This document shows, one piece after another, positions 1 through 5,871 of a stretch of 6,847 nt of DNA. This DNA comes from an uncultured Synergistales bacterium (GTDB lineage Bacteria > Synergistota > Synergistia > Synergistales > Aminobacteriaceae). Within the stretch, counting starts at the first letter, position 1. Every line of letters starts with the position of its first letter. The translations under genes and the position numbers were made by a program. Location of the stretch: positions 499 through 7,345 of the forward strand of contig CAJOGG010000096.1 of assembly GCA_905234205.1 (NCBI GenBank), given 5' to 3'. Under the pieces are notes generated by a model. That model searched no databases. It was given only the letters and a program-made list of their open reading frames with translations, and was not told where the DNA came from.

Positions 1-31
1 CAAATCATAATCTAGCGCGTTGATTTTTTAC

Positions 32-37
32 AGGAGG
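32..37 (+). promoter_or_regulatory. Shine-Dalgarno site for the flavin oxidoreductase gene
   Basis: AGGAGG lies 9 bases before the ATG at 47. This favours 47 over the in-frame TTG at 20, which has no such site and would place the Shine-Dalgarno motif inside the reading frame. Confidence 0.8.
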
Positions 38-505
38 CATAATTTTATGAAAGATGTATTCGATAAAGTGAGCTTAAAGAATTTGACTTTGAGGAACAGG
101 CTTATACGTTCAGCAACTTGGGAGGCTCTCGCAGAACCTGACGGCGGTATCAATGAAGACACTTACGAAATTTACAGAGAGCTTGCTAAAGGAGGAGTCG
201 AAGGAATTATTACGGGCTTCACGAGCGTTGCGGACGATGATTCTTATTTCGGTGGCATGATGAGACTTTCACACGATGAGTTAATTCCGCAATATCGAGC
301 CTTAACTGACATAATTCACGCTGAAAACTGTCCTGTAATCTCACAACTTGCGCTAGGAGCTTTTTATCGAGGTTACAATCAAGTAGAGCCGGACGAAATG
401 ACTCACGACGAAATTAAGCACGTGATAAATTTATTCATTGATGCGGCCAAGAGAGCAAAGCAAGCTAATTTTGACGGAGTACAGATTCATGCAGCACACT
501 TCTTC

Positions 506-511
506 TTTTTT
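506..511 (+). other. Frameshift site: T6 homopolymer in the oxidoreductase
   Basis: Upstream the reading frame is TTC TTC TTT TTT GAG. The conserved protein resumes one base out of phase at TTG AGT CGA. One extra T in this run accounts for it exactly. The upstream frame then reads about a dozen unrelated residues to a stop at 548-550. Confidence 0.75.
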
Positions 512-1004
512 GAGTCGATTCATAAGTCCACGAGTCAATCACAGAAATGATTCTTACGGAGGAAACACTGAAAAACGTTCACGGATTCTATTTGAGATAC
601 TGGACGGAATTAAGAATGCTGTTCCAGAACTTCACGTTACTATCAAGATTAATTGCAGCGATTTCACATTCGGAGGGCTTGACGAAGAAGAGAGCATCGA
701 AATTAGCGGTAATGGAACATCAGTCGCAGGGATTAAGCCACATGTTAATGAAGCTTACTTTCTAAATTTTGCCGCAGGACTCGCTGAGAAAATTTCCGTG
801 CCCGTGATTCTCGTTGGAGGCTTGAGGAGTCTTGAGACAATGCAAAATATACTCAATACCACGAAAATAGAATTACTATCGTTATCGCGTCCGTTGCTCC
901 GTGAACCTGATTTCCCAAATAAATTATTAAATCATAAGGCTACAGAGTCAAAATGTATCTCGTGCAATGCGTGTTATGGTTCGCCAGCTCATAAGTGCGT
1001 CTTC

Positions 1005-1010
1005 AGGAGA
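1005..1010 (+). promoter_or_regulatory. Shine-Dalgarno-like AGGAGA for the hydrolase gene
   Basis: AGGAGA lies within the end of the oxidoreductase gene. It is ideally spaced (8 bases) from an ATG at 1019, but that frame stops at once (ATG CGT TGA). It is 13 bases from a TTG at 1024, which opens the hydrolase frame. Either the TTG is used, or a base near 1022-1025 has been lost from an original ATG start. Confidence 0.5.
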
Positions 1011-1023
1011 AAATAATCATGCG

Positions 1024-1853
1024 TTGAGACAGAGCGGGACGTTATTGAACGGTGTATTATTTGACTCGCCACAAAAAGCTGACACTGTTGTGATTGCCAT
1101 AACCGGAATACACGGAAATTTTTACTCCAACCCATTTTATTACAACATAGGCGACACGCTTTCAGAAAATGGCATCGATTTTATCTATGCACAGACTAAC
1201 GACGCTTTCGGAGAGATTCATACGTTTAACGTTAAGACGAAATTATAGGCTCATGGAACGAAGATTTTAATGACACCGATGAAGATATTGAAGTGTATTT
1301 GAAATTCGCTCATGATTCTGGTTATAAAACTGTAATTCTCGCGGGGCATTCACTCGGGGCTAACAAAGTGATTTATTATTTATCGCGCCATCATGATAAA
1401 AATTGCGTCAGTCACTTTCTCTTGTTGAGTCCGGCTAATCTTCCTTGGCTCATGAGTAACGTAACGAAACAGGAGAAAAATATAATTCGTGATTACGTTG
1501 AAAGAGGCGACGGTGATAAGATGCTTCCATTCTATTTTATGGGCTGGGTAGAATGTATTGCGAACACTGCTTATCAATGGTTGTTCACGTCTACGCTTAA
1601 TAATGTTCATGTTGAAGCTGACGGGGATTTCTCACAGGTTGAACAGATTACTCACACTGGCGCTATGATAATCGGGACTTATGACAGATTCACTTATGGC
1701 GATCCAGCAGGCTTCTTGAGCAACATTAATGATCACATGCCTACACGGGACGAGAATAAATTAATCTTCATTCAGAAAACCAGCCACGCTTACCAGCAAA
1801 AGGAGCAAGAAATTGCAGATGATATTTTGAATCTTGTGAAGGGGTGGGAATAA
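1024..1853 (+). pseudogene. Alpha/beta-hydrolase family protein (DUF1749-like), frameshifted
   Basis: This is one alpha/beta-hydrolase split over two frames. The N-terminal part (1024-1248) reads GTLLNGVLFDSP, then VVIAITGIHGNFYSNPF, which resembles the first core strand and oxyanion-hole region. The frame ends in NVKTKL and a stop at 1246-1248. The protein resumes from about 1239 in another frame as EIIGSWNEDFND, then VILAGHSLGANKVIYYL with the nucleophile elbow GHSLG (Ser nucleophile), the candidate acid region GTYDRFTYGDP, and a C-terminal SHAY that supplies the probable catalytic His. A net loss of one base (or 3n+1 bases) around 1237-1245 explains the shift. The whole triad is therefore encoded, but in two frames. 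The substrate is unknown. The 3' part ends immediately before the tautomerase ATG, so the gene sits inside the same operon. The start is uncertain: TTG at 1024, or a damaged ATG at 1019. Confidence 0.75.
1237..1245 (+). other. Frameshift site in the hydrolase
   Basis: The frame ...GTT AAG ACG AAA TTA TAG ends here. The conserved continuation is read as GAA ATT ATA GGC TCA TGG, using the G at 1239 that also ends the ACG codon. A net -1 change is needed. The lost base or bases cannot be placed without a relative for comparison. Confidence 0.65.
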
Positions 1854-2210
1854 ATGCCGTTCATAATTTCGCATGTTAATTGCAGCGTTACGAAAAAGCA
1901 GGAAGAGAGAATAAAATCAGCCTTGGGGAAAGCTATTGAACTTGTACCGGGGAAAACTGAAGCTTATTTAATGGTGATATTCGAGAACGATTCGCACATA
2001 TGGCTGCGTGGTCAGGACATTAAGGCAGCTTACATTGAGGCAAAAATTTTTGGCAATGAATCTCATTACGGCTATAACGATTTTACACAGGCAATAACGA
2101 AAATTTACAACGAGATCTTGAATATCGCTCCGGAAAATATTTACGTAATGTATGAGGATATACAAACTTGGGGCGTTAATAATTTGACGTTTGAGGCTTG
2201 GAGAGAATGA
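1854..2210 (+). CDS. MIF-like tautomerase family protein
   Basis: The protein has 118 residues, full length for the macrophage migration inhibitory factor / phenylpyruvate tautomerase branch of the tautomerase superfamily. Members use an N-terminal proline, exposed by Met removal, as a general acid-base in keto-enol tautomerisation. Pro2 is present (MPFIISHVN). A lysine in PGKTE (Lys34) aligns with MIF Lys32, an Ile in EAKIFGN with Ile64, and Tyr in ENIYVMYED with Tyr95, but the residue matching MIF Asn97 is Met. The C-terminal WGVNNLTF matches the family's WNNSTF-type ending. The ATG directly follows the hydrolase TAA with no gap, and the stop overlaps the next start, so translation is probably coupled. 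The gene is intact although the two upstream genes are broken. The fold assignment is strong. The substrate is unknown and enzymatic activity is only inferred. Confidence 0.85.
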   Translation: MPFIISHVNCSVTKKQEERIKSALGKAIELVPGKTEAYLMVIFENDSHIWLRGQDIKAAYIEAKIFGNESHYGYNDFTQAITKIYNEILNIAPENIYVMYEDIQTWGVNNLTFEAWRE

Positions 2211-3055
2211 ATAAAATTACGATCACAACATTCACAGATCCAATGATGAGTTTATCATGGGAATATGAACCCGCTTTCAGAAAGCTTGAGATACATTTTC
2301 CAGGTTTGATTGATTTTCGTTATATTATGAGCGTGCTTGTTCCTGATGTGTATTATCTCGTTAATCCTGAAGATATGAACGTCAGCAAGGAATTTGCACT
2401 CAAGAATTATAATGCCCGTCTCGCAAAAATCTACGAGAGTGAAGAAGCCATTAACGGTATGCCGATTCGCATGAATGATTTTCACCTGTTTTCCGTTGAG
2501 GAGACTTCATCAAAGCCCTTGTGCCTAGCTTATAAAGCTGTTCAATTGACCGATAACACGAAAGCCGCCGCATTCTTATATAATTTGAGATACGCAACTG
2601 TATTTGAATGCAAGCAGACAACCAAACTAGCAGAGATTCTTGACGTTGTTAGCAAAACAAATATCGACGCAGAAAAATTTCTTGAGCATTACAACGACGG
2701 CACAGCAGAGAGCGCTTTGAATCACGATTTAATTCTTACACGTGAACTTGGTAAACGAACACTGCCAGCATATTTGATTCAATATGACAACAAAAACGCA
2801 CTAGTACGAATCTTGATTGAATATGATAGTTTCGTGTCTGTGATACGGGATTTAACAAATGGCGTGATACTTCCAAAGAAGCCAGAGCTTTCTCTTGACA
2901 ATGTAGCAGAATTTTTACGCAAGCACCCGTTAATTTCATTGTTAGAATTGCGACATGCTTTTGATTTCCAGAATATCGATGAGGTGAAAAATTTTATTGC
3001 TCCTTTACTTGGAGAGAAGCATAACTTAAGAAACAACTTCATAACTTCAGAATAG
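2207..3055 (+). CDS. DsbA/FrnE-like thioredoxin-fold protein lacking the CxxC active site
   Basis: The protein has 282 residues and starts at the ATG that overlaps the tautomerase stop (ATGA). The N-terminus, FTDPMMSLSWEYEPAFRKLE, aligns with the FTDPxCxWCWxxEPxLRKLE signature of FrnE-type DsbA oxidoreductases, but both cysteine positions are replaced (Met14 and Ser17). Later, LGKRTLPAYL (Pro187) fits the cis-proline loop that faces the active site, and the middle (about 65-160) would be the helical insertion of the DsbA fold. The only two cysteines (in PLCLAY and FECKQT) lie far from the site. The last 65 or so residues, after the thioredoxin domain, form a predicted helical segment (EFLRKHPLISLLELRHAFDF) that could be a small winged-helix-like module. 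There is no signal peptide, so it is cytoplasmic. Classical disulfide exchange is unlikely; a binding, chaperone or glutathione-transferase-like role is possible. The fold call is fairly confident, the function is not known. Confidence 0.7.
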   Translation: MNKITITTFTDPMMSLSWEYEPAFRKLEIHFPGLIDFRYIMSVLVPDVYYLVNPEDMNVSKEFALKNYNARLAKIYESEEAINGMPIRMNDFHLFSVEETSSKPLCLAYKAVQLTDNTKAAAFLYNLRYATVFECKQTTKLAEILDVVSKTNIDAEKFLEHYNDGTAESALNHDLILTRELGKRTLPAYLIQYDNKNALVRILIEYDSFVSVIRDLTNGVILPKKPELSLDNVAEFLRKHPLISLLELRHAFDFQNIDEVKNFIAPLLGEKHNLRNNFITSE

Positions 3056-3082
3056 GAGGGCTTGAAGCTCTCTCACTTTTTT
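3056..3082 (+). terminator. Putative intrinsic terminator after the DsbA-like gene
   Basis: GAGGGC (3056-3061) pairs with GCTCTC (3067-3072) around the loop TTGAA, giving six pairs including one G-T. A short TCAC spacer and a T6 run (3077-3082) follow. The hairpin abuts the stop codon at 3053-3055. The four-base gap between stem and T-tract makes it weaker than an ideal terminator. Confidence 0.55.
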
Positions 3083-3088
3083 GGGTTT

Positions 3089-3097
3089 TGCTATACT
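3089..3097 (+). promoter_or_regulatory. Extended -10 promoter for the protease-rsmB-PASTA unit
   Basis: TGCTATACT matches the sigma-70-type extended -10 consensus (TGnTATAAT) at all but one position. No good -35 hexamer lies at the usual distance, as is common for extended -10 promoters. Transcription would start near 3104, leaving a short leader of about 26 bases before the ATG at 3130. Its place between a terminator and a gene start supports the call. Confidence 0.5.
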
Positions 3098-3114
3098 GTA
3101 ATCTAATTGTCATT

Positions 3115-3121
3115 AAGGAGG
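3115..3121 (+). promoter_or_regulatory. Shine-Dalgarno site of the zinc metalloprotease gene
   Basis: AAGGAGG lies 8 bases before the ATG at 3130. It fixes that start rather than the upstream in-frame TTG at 3088, which overlaps the presumed promoter. Confidence 0.85.
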
Positions 3122-3129
3122 CATTTATT

Positions 3130-3825
3130 ATGTTAGGTTACGGTTATGGACTTGATCCTACGATCATTATTGTAATCCCCGCAATTTTATTATCAATGTG
3201 GGCGCAATCGAGAGTGCAATCAACTTTCAGCAAATACAGCCAAGTTCAAGCGCGTACAGGTGTTACAGCAGACAGCGTTGCAAGAAATTTACTTGGCCTT
3301 TACGGTATGGCTAACATGCCAGTCAATCACGTCAGCGGAAATCTCACAGATCATTATGACCCAAGAAACAGGACTCTGAATTTATCGGACAGTGTTTATG
3401 GAGGTAGGAGTATTGCGGCAATCGGAGTAGCTGCTCATGAAACTGGACACGCTATTCAACATTTGGAAGCCTATTCGCCCCTGATGTTCAGAAATTCTAT
3501 AGTACCAGTCGTCAATATTGCTACAAGTGCTTCGACTCCGTTGTTCTTTGTAGGTTTGTTGATGGCTAATTCATTGCTTGTAAATATCGGCATCATGTTA
3601 TTCACAGCGGCTTTGATATTCCACCTTGTTACACTTCCCGTTGAGATTAATGCGAGTTCACGAGCTCTAAAACTTTTGGAGCAGACTAACACATTAACAC
3701 CTACAGAGCTTGACGGGGCCAAAAAGGTTTTGACTGCAGCAGCTTGGACTTACATTGCGGCGGCTTTAACAAGTGCTTTAACACTAGTAAGAATGATTCT
3801 TATTGCACGATCTCGGAGGCGTTAA
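3130..3825 (+). CDS. Membrane zinc metallopeptidase, YugP-like (Zn_peptidase_2 family)
   Basis: The product has 231 residues, normal for this family of small integral-membrane neutral zinc proteases (B. subtilis YugP type). The zinc motif HETGH is at residues 103-107, in AAHETGHAIQH. The usual third ligand is Glu172 in LPVEINASSRA, a family hallmark. Hydrophobic segments are at about 8-24, a pair at about 125-170, and one at about 205-226 before the basic end RSRRR. Other conserved family features are the SGNLTDHYDPRNRTLNLS stretch and the early QSRVQSTFSKYSQVQ region. No signal peptide is needed. It is the first gene of the second unit; its stop is 3 bases before the rsmB start and its 3' end carries the rsmB ribosome binding site. 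In clostridia and Synergistota homologues often lie near fmt and rsmB. The physiological substrate is unknown. Confidence 0.9.
   Translation: MLGYGYGLDPTIIIVIPAILLSMWAQSRVQSTFSKYSQVQARTGVTADSVARNLLGLYGMANMPVNHVSGNLTDHYDPRNRTLNLSDSVYGGRSIAAIGVAAHETGHAIQHLEAYSPLMFRNSIVPVVNIATSASTPLFFVGLLMANSLLVNIGIMLFTAALIFHLVTLPVEINASSRALKLLEQTNTLTPTELDGAKKVLTAAAWTYIAAALTSALTLVRMILIARSRRR
3815..3819 (+). promoter_or_regulatory. Shine-Dalgarno site setting the TTG start of rsmB
   Basis: GGAGG, inside the last codons of the protease gene, is 9 bases from the TTG at 3829 and 18 bases from the next in-frame ATG at 3838. The spacing favours the TTG. Confidence 0.65.
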
Positions 3826-3828
3826 TTC

Positions 3829-5145
3829 TTGGCAAAAATGCGTGGAATAGAAGCGGCCTTGAAAATCTTGATTGAGAGTCAGAACAGTAAGGGCATGTTT
3901 GCATCAGAGGCTTTGAGAAAACTTGCTGATCGTGAAAAAATGAGTGCGCCCGATATTTCGTTAGCGTCGTCGTTGATTTATATCGTGATGAGGAAGCGCG
4001 AGCTTTGGGAAAATATTGTAGGCAGGTTTTTGCGTTCTCGTGAGAAATTGCCCGTGCCTGTGTATGTTGTAATGATTACGGGTGCTGGAGGTTTGCTTGA
4101 GCTTCGCAGATTTTCTGAAGGAGTCTTGATTAACGGACTTGTCGAGTATCTCAAACGTGATAAAGCTAGCTTTAGATATGTTGGGCTTGTTAATGCTGTG
4201 TTGCGAAAAATTTTGGAGAGCGGCGAAGAACTATTATCTGCTTACAAAACGTCTACTTCACTTGATGAGCGTGCAGCCTTTGCGGGAGTTCCTGTTTGGT
4301 CGTTGCCGGCTTGGTCGAAAACTTGGAGCAGGTCAGAATTATATCAACTCTTTGAACTCATGAATCAGCCAACATATTCAGCTTTAAGAGTCGCAGAAAA
4401 TTTTAATCCAGGTGAACTTCATGTAACTAAATCAGAATTATCGGGGGCGTTGCGATTGAGTGAAAGCGTTTTGCCTGTGAGCTTACCAGGTTTTGATGAA
4501 GGCTTGTGTACTGTTCAGTCTGAAAGCTCAATTTTAGCAGCGTCGCTCGTGAAGAAATTTTGCGGAAATAAAGGCGTTGTTCTCGATATGTGTTCAGGAC
4601 GAGGAGTCAAGGCAGGCCAAGTTTTACAGGAGAACGATAACATCAAGCTTGAGTGCTGGGAATTGTCCGAGAAACGCTCAAAGAGTGCGGAACATGAATT
4701 AGAACGTTTACACGTAAGAGAACGAGCAGTCTTGAAACATGGCAACGCGTTAGAACTTGAGTCCGATAATAAAATTTCGTTCGTTATGCTTGATGCTCCG
4801 TGTTCAGGTTCAGGGACGTGGACTCGTAAACCAGAATCAAAATGGCGGCTTGACTGGAAAAAATTTGACTCACTCGTTGAAATGCAGAAGAAATTACTGG
4901 ATCGTGCTTTGAATTTGTGTGAATCGGGAGGCTATGTTCTCTACATCACGTGCAGTTTGTTGCGAGGGGAAAATGAAAACGTTATCGGAGAAGCTCTGAC
5001 TTCACACCCTGAATGTACGGAAATTTCCAGCTTAATAGACTGGAAGGGCAACGAGTTCAAAAAGGGTAAGCCTTATGGTATATATATCTGGCCAAGTAAT
5101 CCGTGGCTTGATGGTTTTTATTGTGCGTTGATCATGAAGAAATAA
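3829..5145 (+). CDS. rsmB: 16S rRNA (cytosine-C5) methyltransferase RsmB (Sun/Fmu)
   Basis: RsmB uses S-adenosylmethionine to methylate a 16S rRNA cytosine (C967 in E. coli). The 438-residue length matches the family. Residues about 1-140 form the NusB-like RNA-binding domain, with RGIEAALKIL, the ASSLIYIVMRKRELW helix and VNAVLRKI. The C-terminal part is the Rossmann methyltransferase. Its SAM-binding motif I is VVLDMCSGRGVKAG around residue 253, motif IV is DAPCSGSGTW (Cys325), and motif VI is YITCSLLRGENE (Cys375, the expected nucleophile). Both catalytic cysteines are present. Motif I departs from the usual LDxCAAPGGKT form: SGRGVKAG replaces APGGKT, although the lysine is kept. The TTG start follows the protease stop by 3 bases, so the two are co-transcribed and probably coupled. 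A close RNA m5C methyltransferase paralogue is possible, but the NusB domain and gene context favour RsmB. Confidence 0.92.
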   Translation: MAKMRGIEAALKILIESQNSKGMFASEALRKLADREKMSAPDISLASSLIYIVMRKRELWENIVGRFLRSREKLPVPVYVVMITGAGGLLELRRFSEGVLINGLVEYLKRDKASFRYVGLVNAVLRKILESGEELLSAYKTSTSLDERAAFAGVPVWSLPAWSKTWSRSELYQLFELMNQPTYSALRVAENFNPGELHVTKSELSGALRLSESVLPVSLPGFDEGLCTVQSESSILAASLVKKFCGNKGVVLDMCSGRGVKAGQVLQENDNIKLECWELSEKRSKSAEHELERLHVRERAVLKHGNALELESDNKISFVMLDAPCSGSGTWTRKPESKWRLDWKKFDSLVEMQKKLLDRALNLCESGGYVLYITCSLLRGENENVIGEALTSHPECTEISSLIDWKGNEFKKGKPYGIYIWPSNPWLDGFYCALIMKK

Positions 5146-5150
5146 TTTGT

Positions 5151-5156
5151 AAGGAG
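5151..5156 (+). promoter_or_regulatory. Shine-Dalgarno site of the ankyrin gene
   Basis: AAGGAG lies in the 24-base gap after rsmB, 13 bases before the ATG at 5170. The spacing is long, which may lower initiation, but no alternative start codon fits better. Confidence 0.55.
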
Positions 5157-5169
5157 AATTTTATAGTTT

Positions 5170-5871
5170 ATGGCAGTATTCAAGAAAGTTAAGGAAGAAA
5201 ATTTTATCGATCTATGTGAAACCGGCACTGTTGAAGAGATTCGCAAAGCTATGGACTCCGATATTGACGTTAATGGTGCTTATGAGGACGGATTCACAGC
5301 TATCATGGGAGCAGCACGAGGCAACACTGCTGAAGTATGCAAGTTCTTGTTAGGTCTTGGCGCAAACGTAAACGCCCAAGGTTATGACGGCAATACGGCT
5401 CTTATATGGGCAGCTGGGAATAATACGTTTGATGTTGTTGAAGTTCTCGTCAAGGCCGGAGCTAATGTCAACGCTAAACGATACGACGGAATGACCTCGT
5501 TAATAGGAGCCGCAAGGAAAAATTCTCCTGAAGTCGTTAAATTGCTCTTGAAAGCCGGTGCTGATATAAACGCTAGAGACTCTAACGGAATGACCGCTTT
5601 GTTATACGCAGCAGAATTTAATCAGCCTGAAGCTATTGACATATTGATTGACGCTGGCGCGGGAGACTCTACCGACCATGAAGGCCGAAATTCATTATTG
5701 CTTGCTACAATGCTAAACACTCCCGAAGCTGTAGAGACATTAATCAAGGCAGGCGCAGACGTTCGAGCAAAAGACAAAGAGGGCCGTACAATTTTTGATT
5801 ACGCACAATATAATGACAAACTGAAAGATTCAGAGATAATTAACAAACTTAGAAAGGAGGTAATATTTTGA
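5170..5871 (+). CDS. Ankyrin-repeat protein
   Basis: The 233-residue protein is nearly all ankyrin repeats. A degenerate N-terminal capping unit (about 12-38) is followed by about five units of 33 residues starting at DGFTAIMGAA (40), DGNTALIWAA (73), DGMTSLIGAA (106), NGMTALLYAA (139) and a divergent unit at EGRNSLLLAT. A C-terminal cap begins GRTIFDYA. Units end in the typical GANVNAK or GADINAR turn; the fourth is degenerate (GAGDSTD). There is no signal peptide or membrane segment, so it is probably cytoplasmic. Ankyrin arrays bind other proteins, but the partner cannot be read from sequence. The gene lies between rsmB and the PASTA gene, and its TGA overlaps the PASTA TTG start, so it is part of the operon. 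The internal repeats are alike in protein but diverged in DNA, which argues against recent duplication. Such proteins are common in gut Synergistota. Confidence 0.9.
   Translation: MAVFKKVKEENFIDLCETGTVEEIRKAMDSDIDVNGAYEDGFTAIMGAARGNTAEVCKFLLGLGANVNAQGYDGNTALIWAAGNNTFDVVEVLVKAGANVNAKRYDGMTSLIGAARKNSPEVVKLLLKAGADINARDSNGMTALLYAAEFNQPEAIDILIDAGAGDSTDHEGRNSLLLATMLNTPEAVETLIKAGADVRAKDKEGRTIFDYAQYNDKLKDSEIINKLRKEVIF
5854..5860 (+). promoter_or_regulatory. Shine-Dalgarno site setting the TTG start of the PASTA gene
   Basis: A perfect AAGGAGG inside the ankyrin coding sequence sits 7 bases before the TTG at 5868. A TTG start is unusual, but this site decides it: the next in-frame ATG (5910) is in the middle of the membrane segment. 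Confidence 0.8.

Larger units (their letters stand above)
47..1016 (+). pseudogene. Old Yellow Enzyme-type NADH:flavin oxidoreductase, frameshifted and internally shortened
   Basis: An intact homologue would be an FMN-dependent TIM-barrel reductase of activated C=C bonds using NAD(P)H. The first frame (47 to about 511) carries the N-terminal barrel, with ITGFTSV, QLALGA and GVQIHAAH (HAAH at residues 148-151, the family's substrate-binding His pair). The second frame carries the continuation LSRFISPRVNHRNDSYGG, then KINCSDF, PVILVGG, LSRPLLREPD and a C-terminal CISCNAC...C motif resembling the Fe-S cysteines of enoate-reductase relatives. The frames join at a T6 run (506-511): removing one T restores the expected HFFFLSRFISP, so a one-base insertion is the simplest reading. 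After GGLDEEESIEI (about 675-704) the frame goes straight to SGNGTS, lacking about 14 residues (a helix and strand) compared with YqjM-type homologues. The repaired product would be about 322 residues, against a usual 340-370. The frameshift alone could be a sequencing error; the missing barrel segment could not easily be. Confidence 0.85.

Noticed and set aside
1..31. Promoter for the first operon (CATAAT at 6-11 as a -10)
   Set aside because: The -35 region would lie outside the window and the hexamer alone is too weak to support a call.
500..520. Programmed ribosomal frameshifting at the T6 run in the oxidoreductase
   Set aside because: The conserved frame needs a +1 (or -2) shift, while the U UUU UUG-like heptamer would favour -1. 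The run is also short for transcriptional slippage, and the gene shows a second lesion, so decay or error is simpler.
438..1016. The second half of the oxidoreductase as an independent gene starting at an ATG near 438
   Set aside because: The residues before about 505 in that frame are unrelated to the family and overlap the conserved N-terminal frame. The conserved part begins only after the T6 run.
1380..1610. Reverse-strand open frames here and at 1968-2165, 2255-2485, 2736-3042, 3471-3722 and 4515-4745
   Set aside because: They lie antisense inside well-supported coding genes or the hydrolase remnant, and show no recognisable motifs or domain composition.
4139..4363. A small + strand frame inside rsmB
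   Set aside because: It overlaps the conserved NusB-like domain of rsmB out of frame and has no family resemblance.
5280..5790. Tandem DNA repeat or CRISPR-like periodicity of about 99 bases
   Set aside because: The period matches 33-residue ankyrin units. The similarity is at protein level, the DNA copies are diverged, and there are no identical repeats with unique spacers.
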